From a bacterium (GTDB lineage: Bacteria > SZUA-79 > Acidulodesulfobacterales > Acidulodesulfobacteraceae), in NCBI GenBank assembly GCA_021800805.1, contig JAJYYR010000001.1, forward strand, positions 682,001-746,000: a stretch of 64,000 nucleotides of DNA. Direction: 5' to 3'. The translations under genes and the position numbers were made by a program. The notes under the pieces are model-generated. The model worked only from the letters and a program-made list of their open reading frames with translations. It was not told the origin of the DNA and ran no database searches. Below are positions 57,326-64,000 of the stretch, one piece after another (the first letter of the stretch is position 1; every line of letters begins with the position of its first letter).

Positions 57326-57556
57326 ATGGACAGGATTCTAAAGTATATCGAGTTTATCAATTTCGTGCTTATAGGTTTTTATTTGCTTGGGCTATTTATG
57401 AACAACCAATTTCTTATGACGCTTTTAGTGCCGGTCGTCCTTGCGCTTTTACAGTTTGGCATCACGCAAATAAGGACTAACGCAAAGAAAGAAAGTGAGT
57501 TGAAAGCATTATTCGATAAAGAAAAGGAAAGGATTAAGGAAGAGTTGAAGGCTTAA
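57326..57556 (+). CDS. Small two-helix membrane protein
   Basis: 76 residues behind GGGAGG. Two hydrophobic helices (residues 10-28 and 30-48), then a Lys/Glu-rich coiled tail. Function unknown. Confidence 0.6.
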   Translation: MDRILKYIEFINFVLIGFYLLGLFMNNQFLMTLLVPVVLALLQFGITQIRTNAKKESELKALFDKEKERIKEELKA

Positions 57557-57601
57557 CTTTTCTGTACGCCCGAGCTTAAAAACCTGGGCAAAGGAGGCTT
57601 C

Positions 57602-58054
57602 GTGAGGGTTTCGTTTTTAACCGCTTTTTTTATTTTTTTTCTTTTCGTAAATTTAAGTAAAACTCATGCCGCCGGTTTTTGTTTTAACCGCGCTGCGGAG
57701 CAATACGGGTTGCCGGTTCAGTTGTTATACGCCATTGCAAAAGTGGAAAGCGATTTTAACCCGCAAGCGATAGATTACGATTCTAACGGCTCTTACGACT
57801 ACGGCGTTATGCAGATAAATACCGTCTGGTATCCCGCGATAAGAAATTACTGGAATTACCTTGCCGACCCCTGCTACAACGTAACTTTCGGGGCATGGAT
57901 ATTGAAAGGCTGTTATTTTAAGTACGGCTCGATTAGAAAAGCCGTAGCTTGCTACCACATGGGCGAAGGGAACATAAATGCGAAAGCCATAAAAGCAAGG
58001 GGCTATATCGAAAAAGTGGCTTATTATTATCAAAAATATTCGGGAGGACGGTGA
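57602..58054 (+). CDS. Lytic transglycosylase of the VirB1/TrbN type
   Basis: 150 residues from GTG 57602 behind AAAGGAGG, with a signal peptide (ending KTHAAG). LLYAIAKVESDFNP carries the catalytic Glu, DYGVMQINTVWY is the GLMQI-type motif, and ACYHMGEGN closes the SLT fold. It opens peptidoglycan for the secretion channel. The stop overlaps the next ATG. Confidence 0.9.
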   Translation: MRVSFLTAFFIFFLFVNLSKTHAAGFCFNRAAEQYGLPVQLLYAIAKVESDFNPQAIDYDSNGSYDYGVMQINTVWYPAIRNYWNYLADPCYNVTFGAWILKGCYFKYGSIRKAVACYHMGEGNINAKAIKARGYIEKVAYYYQKYSGGR

Positions 58055-58611
58055 TGTTCAAAAAAATCTCAGTTTTTATCGTTTTTTCTTTTATCGCATT
58101 ATTGCCGATTGCGTCTTACGCCGCCATTATCGGCAATCTCGTTAATCTCTCCAGCGCAAGCTACGAAATGGGGCAAAAAATTTATGTTCAAAAAAAGACC
58201 TTAGATCCCACGCAGGCGTATTCCGCCTGCAAGACCCTCGTTAAGATTTACGATACCAAGTTGTCCGGTTCTAACGCAAACGAGGAACAGTTTCTTTACT
58301 ATATGAGCCCGGCGCAGGTAACTTACTGCTGGGCGGGATATTTAAACAATATAAAGCCTTTTTCCAAAATTACGGCTTCGGGCAGCATATCGGCTTTAAT
58401 GCGGGGTGCTTATATGCTGGGCGGGACGCTTGAAAAGAACAATCCCGATTTAAGCGCAAGGGGTTCTTTTTTAACATGCAAGTCGTCCTTGAAGTCTTAT
58501 AACGATAATGTTGCAGGCTCCAACTCAAAAGAACTTGAATTTTTAAGATTATTAAGCCCCGGGGAATTGTCCTACTGTTGGTCAGGGTACCTGGACGCAA
58601 GCAATCGGTAA
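58054..58611 (+). CDS. Secreted protein with an internal duplication
   Basis: 185 residues from ATG 58054, overlapping the previous stop; the open frame upstream to 57949 is a shadow. Signal peptide ending SYAAI. Two similar halves each run C-K-(T/S)-L-x-x-(I/S)-Y-(D/N) and end YCWAGYLNN and YCWSGYLDA, preceded by GSNANEEQFL and GSNSKELEFL. The CW-x-GY end recalls Rap1a/Tai-type immunity proteins. Function unknown. Confidence 0.6.
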   Translation: MFKKISVFIVFSFIALLPIASYAAIIGNLVNLSSASYEMGQKIYVQKKTLDPTQAYSACKTLVKIYDTKLSGSNANEEQFLYYMSPAQVTYCWAGYLNNIKPFSKITASGSISALMRGAYMLGGTLEKNNPDLSARGSFLTCKSSLKSYNDNVAGSNSKELEFLRLLSPGELSYCWSGYLDASNR

Positions 58612-58622
58612 GTGAGGAATAT

Positions 58623-60941
58623 ATGCGCGGCAAAATATTTACTATTATAACGATATTGTTCTTGATATTTACAAAGGCGGCCGTTGCCCGCGCCTCAAAC
58701 CCCTCTCCTACTTTTTCTTCCTCTTTTTCGGGACAAATTACGGGCAGCCTGCCGAGTTTCTCCTTAACGGCGGGTTCTAACGCAATTACGGGGAGCGGGC
58801 AGGCGAGCGGGACTGTTAGCTACGACCCTTCGTCTAATTCTTTTAGCGGTCCTATAACTATTTCGCAGATAAATGGAACGCTTACCGGGAGCGGCAATGC
58901 TATAACTTATAGCGGGCAAGGCGGGAGCGGAAGCATAACTTTTTCGGGCGCAGCCGGTTCCTTAAGCGGATTCGTTTCGGTATCTACGGAAATTTCCAAT
59001 ACGGTCGCCGCCCAGTGTTCGGACGGCAGCACCCCTGCGAACGGAATATGCGCCAACGGTTCCACTCCTGTTTGTCCGAATGGATATATTTACGATAGTT
59101 TCAATAACGAATGCACGGGAAACGCGCCCGTAAACTTCACGCTTACCGGCAATGGGAATTCCATAACCGCTTCCGGAGACGCATCTGGGCAAATTACTAT
59201 ATCGGCTGGTTACACCTGTCCTTCGGGATATAATTACGATAGTTCCAATAATACCTGCGTCGCTATTCCACAAGCTGGAACGACAGCAGAATTTTATTGT
59301 TTTGGTGGAAGTAGTTCCGATTCTTCGTCTTCTTATCAGTCGTGTCTTTCCGGCACCGCATTTCAAAACTATAATAACGATACGCAGTTATGCCCTTTGG
59401 GGCAGACGCAGTGTAACGAAAACACGGCTACCCCATCCTGTCCTTCCGGCTATACGCTGTCGGGCGGGACATGTGTGAGCACGGTCTCGGCGGTTATAAG
59501 TTGTCCATCCGGATATACCTATAATTCTAGCTCGGGACAGTGCATTGGGACGACAACTACAACAACTAATCCTACCGTATCGGGCGGTGAAAACAGTAGC
59601 AACGTAGGGAATGGCTTTGGTGCGCTAACTGGAATAACAGGATCTGGGAATACGCTCACTGTTTACTGGACGAATGTTTTTGGTACTTCTAACGGTTCAT
59701 TTAATATAACTTTATCGGGAGCTACCTTATCGGGCGGTGAAAACCTTTATTTTAACATGTCTGGTAGCAATGGAAATTATTATTGCCCGGAGCTAAACGG
59801 AATAACAGGATCGGGGAATACGCTCACTGTTCACTGGTATAATGGATGTCAAAGTACAAGCGGTTCATTTAATATAACTTTATCGGGAGCTACCGTATCG
59901 GGCTCGGGCGGTGACAACAGCGGTAGTAATGGTGCGCTAACTGGAATAACAGGATCTGGGAATACGCTCACTGTTGATGTTGACTGGGGCTCATCTGGCA
60001 GTTCATTTAATATAACTTTATTGGGAGTATCTCAAGCCACTACATCTATGACTTCCCCGTCCTACTCCTGTCCCTCCGGCTATACGCTATCGGGTAATAC
60101 CTGCATATCGACCGTATCGGCAACTTGCTCCTCAGGCTCTACTCTATCCGGTTCCGAGTGTATATCATACGCCTGCCCGCTATCCGGCACTCCGCAGGGT
60201 TCGTCTCCCGCTCAAAATTATGTTTGCATAGAGCCGTCAGGGTCAAGTAATTATTATTGTTCGCCTAATGTTTGCTATAACGATACGACCAATACGCCCG
60301 TTACTACCACAGAAACCCTACCTCCCCCGCAGACTAATAATGGAACGGTGACTTCTTCGGGTTGTTCGGGAAGCGTTTATTTGTTTCCGGGAACCGCTAT
60401 GCAGTGCAGGAGCGGAGGCGTGCAGACTTTCGGTCAGGACTGTTGTAATGCAAATTCCTATCTATTCGGTTTATTAAATTGTAATACCACCGAAAAAACG
60501 CTTGCGCAGGATTTAGATTACGATACTAATTACGGCGCAAACGGTTATACCAATCCTAATTTGTATGGCGGATCGGGAAATTCCCAGTATGTAGGTTCAT
60601 ATTGTTCCTATAATTTTTTCGGAACATGCCTCGAAACGATGAAAGTTTATTGCGTATTTCACTCCCTGCTTGCTTTAATCGTACAAGAACAGGGCAGGGC
60701 GGAACTGGGTCTTAATTTCGGTTCTCCGCAAAATCCTAACTGTTCGGGTTTAACCCCTACGCAGTTTCAGGAGCTTAATTTTTCCAATTTCGATTTTACG
60801 GAATATATAACGGTTATAGAAAGTAAAATAAAAGCGGGGGTTATAAATCCGAGTATCGCGTCGCAGGTTCCCGGCGTCCAGCAGACGATAACAAATCAGG
60901 TAACCAACTATGAGCAGGAACTAACAGGAGCTAATCCGTAA
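58623..60941 (+). CDS. traN: TraN-type mating-pair stabilisation protein with internal repeats
   Basis: 772 residues from ATG 58623, with a signal peptide (ending AVARAS). The C-terminal 170 residues hold the TraN block: FGQDCCNANSYLFG, YVGSYCSYNFFGTC, VYCVFHSLLALIVQEQGRAE and CSGLTPTQFQELNFSNFDF. The middle has five Cys motifs of the form CPSGYxYxxxxxxC and three copies of an ITGSGNTLTV...SFNITL unit. It should act as the outer-membrane adhesin that contacts the recipient. GAGGA lies ahead of the start. Confidence 0.82.
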   Translation: MRGKIFTIITILFLIFTKAAVARASNPSPTFSSSFSGQITGSLPSFSLTAGSNAITGSGQASGTVSYDPSSNSFSGPITISQINGTLTGSGNAITYSGQGGSGSITFSGAAGSLSGFVSVSTEISNTVAAQCSDGSTPANGICANGSTPVCPNGYIYDSFNNECTGNAPVNFTLTGNGNSITASGDASGQITISAGYTCPSGYNYDSSNNTCVAIPQAGTTAEFYCFGGSSSDSSSSYQSCLSGTAFQNYNNDTQLCPLGQTQCNENTATPSCPSGYTLSGGTCVSTVSAVISCPSGYTYNSSSGQCIGTTTTTTNPTVSGGENSSNVGNGFGALTGITGSGNTLTVYWTNVFGTSNGSFNITLSGATLSGGENLYFNMSGSNGNYYCPELNGITGSGNTLTVHWYNGCQSTSGSFNITLSGATVSGSGGDNSGSNGALTGITGSGNTLTVDVDWGSSGSSFNITLLGVSQATTSMTSPSYSCPSGYTLSGNTCISTVSATCSSGSTLSGSECISYACPLSGTPQGSSPAQNYVCIEPSGSSNYYCSPNVCYNDTTNTPVTTTETLPPPQTNNGTVTSSGCSGSVYLFPGTAMQCRSGGVQTFGQDCCNANSYLFGLLNCNTTEKTLAQDLDYDTNYGANGYTNPNLYGGSGNSQYVGSYCSYNFFGTCLETMKVYCVFHSLLALIVQEQGRAELGLNFGSPQNPNCSGLTPTQFQELNFSNFDFTEYITVIESKIKAGVINPSIASQVPGVQQTITNQVTNYEQELTGANP
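59619..60028 (+). repeat. Three tandem repeats inside traN
   Basis: Units start at GGAATAACAGGATC at about 59631, 59798 and 59943 and each ends in GTTCATTTAATATAACTTTA. Within the conserved parts the copies are nearly identical at DNA level, while the linkers between them differ. Recent duplication or recombination is likely. Confidence 0.8.
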
Positions 60942-60975
60942 AAAAATATAAATTTCAAAAAGGAGGAATTTTACA

Positions 60976-61596
60976 ATGTTTAAATCTTTACGGTCACGCA
61001 TAACAAATAAACTAAACAAAAATGCCAGCATAAGACGGGATAGTAAGCCTATGACTAAAAAGGACATGCTTTTTGTGTTTTTTCTCGCATTTTTATTAGG
61101 CGGTCTTTTTGGAATTGCCATTATGATTTCGTTTGCCCCTTCTACTACCGCCGACTCAGTTAAAACTCCGGCTTCGTCATTCGGAGGCAAAATAGTGTTG
61201 AGAAATACTACCGACCCTGTGGAAAAAATTATAGACGACGCGGTTCTCAAGGGCAAGCCGATGAAAAATGCTCCGGTATGGAAGTTGAACCTGCTTGCAC
61301 CTGTTTCATTTAAAATCTACAGGGAATTTAAGCGTAAAAACATTACCGTTATGGTACACAACGATTCTAAGAGCATTCTTATTATGTATTACGGCATTAG
61401 CAAGACTACGGCAAACGTGAAAAAAGAAGAATCTGCCTTAAAGAATAATATCGGTCCTGCCATAGCGGCAGCAGGCTATAAAGTCGCAATAGCGAATTTG
61501 CACGCACCGGGAGTGCGCGGATTTATATATGCGAGCGGTAAACAAAAGGTCTTGCCGTCGCCGAACGAGTTTTCGTATGAATTGCAAATACCATAA
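60976..61596 (+). CDS. Unknown membrane-anchored periplasmic protein
   Basis: 206 residues behind AAGGAGG. Basic cytoplasmic N-terminus, one membrane helix (DMLFVFFLAFLLGGLFGIAI) and a 150-residue periplasmic domain with no recognised motif. The topology resembles small T4SS anchors. Function unknown. Confidence 0.6.
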   Translation: MFKSLRSRITNKLNKNASIRRDSKPMTKKDMLFVFFLAFLLGGLFGIAIMISFAPSTTADSVKTPASSFGGKIVLRNTTDPVEKIIDDAVLKGKPMKNAPVWKLNLLAPVSFKIYREFKRKNITVMVHNDSKSILIMYYGISKTTANVKKEESALKNNIGPAIAAAGYKVAIANLHAPGVRGFIYASGKQKVLPSPNEFSYELQIP

Positions 61597-61624
61597 AAAT
61601 TAAATTTAAAGGAGAATTAAAACC

Positions 61625-62089
61625 ATGTTCAAGTCTTTTTTTGCAAGAATTTTAGTAAACGTCGAGAGCTTTTTTGACATTACATTTAAGGCCGCTCTTT
61701 TTATAATCGGCTTATTTACGCTCATAAACGGCATTAAGTTCTTTTTTGCCGTTAAATCGCTTATAGGATCGGCATCGCTTATGAATATTGTAGAAAAACA
61801 ACACTATATTTTTTCATTTTTAACGTCATTAGGAATATTAGACCACGGAACAAAAGTAAATATAGTTCAGATAGCCATGCTGCATATGTTCGCAATCATA
61901 GCGAGCGAACTTGCGCTATTGTCCGTTATAGCAGGACTGGTCTTAATTAAAAATGCGGTAATGCCCGTCATTAAAGAAATACAGGCTATTTTAAGGGAAA
62001 TCGGATTTGTGCAGGAATACGTAGAGAAAATCGAAGCCGAATTTGCCGCCGAAGTCAAGGAAAGAATGGCTAAGTTGCCCAATAATTAA
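61625..62089 (+). CDS. Unknown membrane protein with three helices
   Basis: 154 residues behind AAGGAG. Hydrophobic segments near residues 20-45, 55-75 and 85-110; the C-terminal 40 residues are amphipathic helix. Function unknown. Confidence 0.6.
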   Translation: MFKSFFARILVNVESFFDITFKAALFIIGLFTLINGIKFFFAVKSLIGSASLMNIVEKQHYIFSFLTSLGILDHGTKVNIVQIAMLHMFAIIASELALLSVIAGLVLIKNAVMPVIKEIQAILREIGFVQEYVEKIEAEFAAEVKERMAKLPNN

Positions 62090-62108
62090 TAAATAAGGAG
62101 TTAACTTT

Positions 62109-62588
62109 ATGTCTAAATTTAATTCCGTAGCGGATTATTACGCAGAATACCCTGTCGTTAAAGAGGCCGTATCCGACCTGATTAAGCGGACAAAAACCGC
62201 TTTTTCGGGCAGGATGCCCCAAATAAGGCTTTCCTTGTGCGGTTTTGACGCCAGCGATGCAGCTGATTTTGACGCCAGGCAAAAAGAATTTGCCAAGGTT
62301 GACATCGCCTCTATATTGGAAAATGTAAACATGAATATTGTTGGTATTACGTATGGCTCGCTTCAACACACCCGGTCATGGATGCAACCGTTACATATAA
62401 CTCCTAATATTAGATTTTTGGGAGACGAACAAGGGTGCGCCGGTTTTGAAATATTCGTTAACGAGATACTTCCGGAGTGGAACGAACATAACGGGAAAAA
62501 GTTAGACGATGCCGGATGTTTTGTAAACGTCGGAATAGAAATTGATTACGGCGAGGTTAAAAATGCAGGGAGATATAGAGCGGCATGA
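62109..62588 (+). CDS. Unknown 159-residue soluble protein
   Basis: Behind AAGGAG. Alpha/beta, no signal peptide. A middle segment (SASDAADFDARQKEFA-like) repeats Ala and Asp. It overlaps the next gene by 26 bases. Family not recognised. Confidence 0.55.
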   Translation: MSKFNSVADYYAEYPVVKEAVSDLIKRTKTAFSGRMPQIRLSLCGFDASDAADFDARQKEFAKVDIASILENVNMNIVGITYGSLQHTRSWMQPLHITPNIRFLGDEQGCAGFEIFVNEILPEWNEHNGKKLDDAGCFVNVGIEIDYGEVKNAGRYRAA

Positions 62589-62859
62589 GGCCGCCGTCCA
62601 AAGGATTTTAAAGCGGTTGACAAAATATTGCTACTCCTCGGTTTATGAGCAGTATGAGTTAAACCTTGTTCTGAAAATCAAGGGATTTATTAAGGCATGG
62701 GAAGAATTTGTTCCGGGTTATTTGTCAGAATCGTTCAAGGCCGAACTATGGAATTATACGGGCTTTGATACGGAACCGACCGAATTAGAAATGGATGAAC
62801 TTGCTTGTGAATTATCCGAAGCTGTAAGCGAAGTTCATATGGAATTATACGGTTATTAA
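62563..62859 (+). CDS. Unknown 98-residue helical protein
   Basis: Start ATG 62563 with GAGG 8 bases upstream; an earlier ATG at 62542 lacks a site. All-helical and acidic at its end. Directly precedes the second TraC-like ATPase. Confidence 0.55.
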   Translation: MQGDIERHEAAVQRILKRLTKYCYSSVYEQYELNLVLKIKGFIKAWEEFVPGYLSESFKAELWNYTGFDTEPTELEMDELACELSEAVSEVHMELYGY

Positions 62860-62881
62860 TGAGAGTAAGAGGGGTAGTAAT

Positions 62882-64000
62882 ATGCAGAAAAATGTAGCGT
62901 GGTTAGCGTTTGATTTTTTGATTCCAAGCGTCCAGAACAACGAATATATCCATACTCTTAAATCCGGCGAAAAAGGCGTAATTATAGAGCTAACATCGTC
63001 AGTTATAGACAAGGAAAATCTTTGTAGTATGGCGAAATCATACATGTATAACCTTAAAAATACGTCTATTCAGTTCATTGCCTATGTTTCTCCGGAAAAA
63101 AACGAGCAGAGATATTTTATCACGCTTACGGCGCCGACCATTAACGTCGAAGGCAAAGATTATATCGAGATATTTAGAAATATAACGCATGCTCACATGA
63201 GCGGGGACGGTTCGTTTTTAGATAAGGCATCTTCGAATGCCTTAAATAGATTCTTTTTGTCCGGTATATGGGATGGAGAGTCTTTGCCCCAGGTAAGAAA
63301 AAAGAAATTCGAACGCAATGCTTCGTTAGGCGAGGTTAATAAGCTAAAGATGGAAGAATTAGATAAGGCGATAAAGTTTTTTTTGACCTATAAACGCCTA
63401 TATTCGGACAATTCCGGCGAACCCACGCTGTGGACATTAAATCTTAGCAATAAGAAAGCCGCCGCAAACGATACGTTAGGCTATAAGTTCACGCGTGCAT
63501 ATTATGACTACAAAAAATGCTCTGCGGAAGAATTTATGGAAAATTACGGGATAAGCGTTTCCATGGGTTTTTTCAAGCAGAAATCCAAAAGTGCGTCTTC
63601 TATAAACCAAAAAGAAAAAACGAACGGTTTGCTTTCGTATCTGCCGTTTGGATACGATGCCGGAAAGTATGGTAAAAACGTCTACCGCGTGGACGCAGGG
63701 TATAATTTTGACGGTGATATGTTTCCGTCTATCGAATGGCGCGGGACGAAAAATAAGACTGTTCCGGTAATTATGCGAAACGGCGTAAAAACCGGCTTTG
63801 ATGTATTTGATGCCGATTTTGTCTATAGCGGTCTAATAATAGGTCCTAAAGGCAAATCTTCCCTTGTAAACCATCTTGCTTATTCGCATTACCTTAAAGG
63901 CGATAGGGTGTTTATATTCCCCTTAGACGATCAGGAAAGCTATATGGATATTCTTAAAAAGACCGGCGGACAGGAGATAGTCCTCGACGTAAACAACCCT
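62882..64000 (+). CDS. Second TraC-like ATPase with an altered P-loop (partial)
   Basis: The frame opens at ATG 62882 behind GAGGGG and runs off the window end (373 residues seen). FPSIEWRGTKNKTVPVIMRN and the following GFDVFDADFVYSGLIIGP align with VPAEGDWHGTKNKTIFLVSR and GFDLFDADSYNGYIVAS of the 44580 TraC. Its P-loop region reads GPKGKSS instead of STGAGKS, having lost the first Gly of GxGK(S/T). It may be a VirB4 paralogue with changed nucleotide use. The C-terminal half lies outside the window. Confidence 0.75.
   Translation, partial: MQKNVAWLAFDFLIPSVQNNEYIHTLKSGEKGVIIELTSSVIDKENLCSMAKSYMYNLKNTSIQFIAYVSPEKNEQRYFITLTAPTINVEGKDYIEIFRNITHAHMSGDGSFLDKASSNALNRFFLSGIWDGESLPQVRKKKFERNASLGEVNKLKMEELDKAIKFFLTYKRLYSDNSGEPTLWTLNLSNKKAAANDTLGYKFTRAYYDYKKCSAEEFMENYGISVSMGFFKQKSKSASSINQKEKTNGLLSYLPFGYDAGKYGKNVYRVDAGYNFDGDMFPSIEWRGTKNKTVPVIMRNGVKTGFDVFDADFVYSGLIIGPKGKSSLVNHLAYSHYLKGDRVFIFPLDDQESYMDILKKTGGQEIVLDVNNP

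Noticed and set aside
43106..62859. TraU, TraW, TraG or relaxase genes
   Set aside because: None of the remaining unknown proteins shows their motifs; they may lie outside the window or be too diverged to see by eye.

Overview
The window looks like part of a large conjugative plasmid, or an integrated conjugative element, of an AT-rich Gram-negative bacterium. Its proteins have periplasmic signal peptides, an outer-membrane barrel, lipoproteins and periplasmic thiol-disulfide enzymes. Many proteins are rich in Lys, Ile and Asn. A DsrE-like protein in the transfer operon would suit a sulfur-metabolising, deltaproteobacteria-like host, but the sequence alone does not fix the taxon. Almost every gene lies on the + strand, with strong GGAGG ribosome sites. 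No tRNA, rRNA, replication initiator or relaxase was recognised.

Layout. (1) 0-8.6 kb: small accessory genes, a DUF1064 nuclease-like protein, then ParA, a PLD-family nuclease, ParB, a coupling-protein ATPase without membrane helices, a separate two-helix membrane protein, a Replic_Relax-like protein and a ribbon-helix-helix-like protein, closed by a terminator. (2) 8.6-13.0 kb: about 1.7 kb and 0.8 kb of non-coding, hairpin-rich DNA on either side of a small gene cluster. Each non-coding stretch holds a copy of what looks like one structured RNA, because three helices recur in order with compensatory base changes. (3) 13.0-20.3 kb: DUF932 and about 17 short, mostly acidic, unknown proteins. 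(4) 20.4-26.3 kb: a phage-like recombination set (RecT, RecB/Cas4-like nuclease, UvrD-like helicase, SSB). A 20-bp motif of the form AACTTTGCTWTATA recurs ten times in the same orientation in front of genes from 13 to 32 kb and may be a shared promoter or operator. (5) 26.3-35.5 kb: a TnpB element, solo IS200/IS605-type ends, dUTPase, a DnaQ-like exonuclease, a stand-alone ClpX zinc domain, DUF2130 and DUF4238. (6) 36.2-38.1 kb: two minus-strand AT-rich genes, a possible cargo or defence pair. (7) 38.2-64 kb: an XRE regulator and a consensus promoter lead into an F-type type IV secretion operon.

The transfer operon reads: DsrE-like protein, pilin, TraL, TraE, TraK, TraB, P-loop kinase, DsbC, TraV, TraC, TrbI, TraF-type peptidase, TraH, TraN-like. 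An IscB element with its omega-RNA sits at the very 3' end of the TraN-like gene. After it come DsbA, a degenerate HD-GYP protein, a TlpA thioredoxin, an outer-membrane barrel, a lytic transglycosylase, a second TraN-type adhesin with internal repeats, membrane proteins, and a second TraC-like ATPase that runs off the window end. ParA/ParB would keep the element in the cell, the coupling protein would feed DNA to the TraB/V/K-TraC channel, the Dsb proteins would fold the cysteine-rich TraN and TraH proteins, and RecT, nuclease and SSB would repair or recombine the incoming strand.
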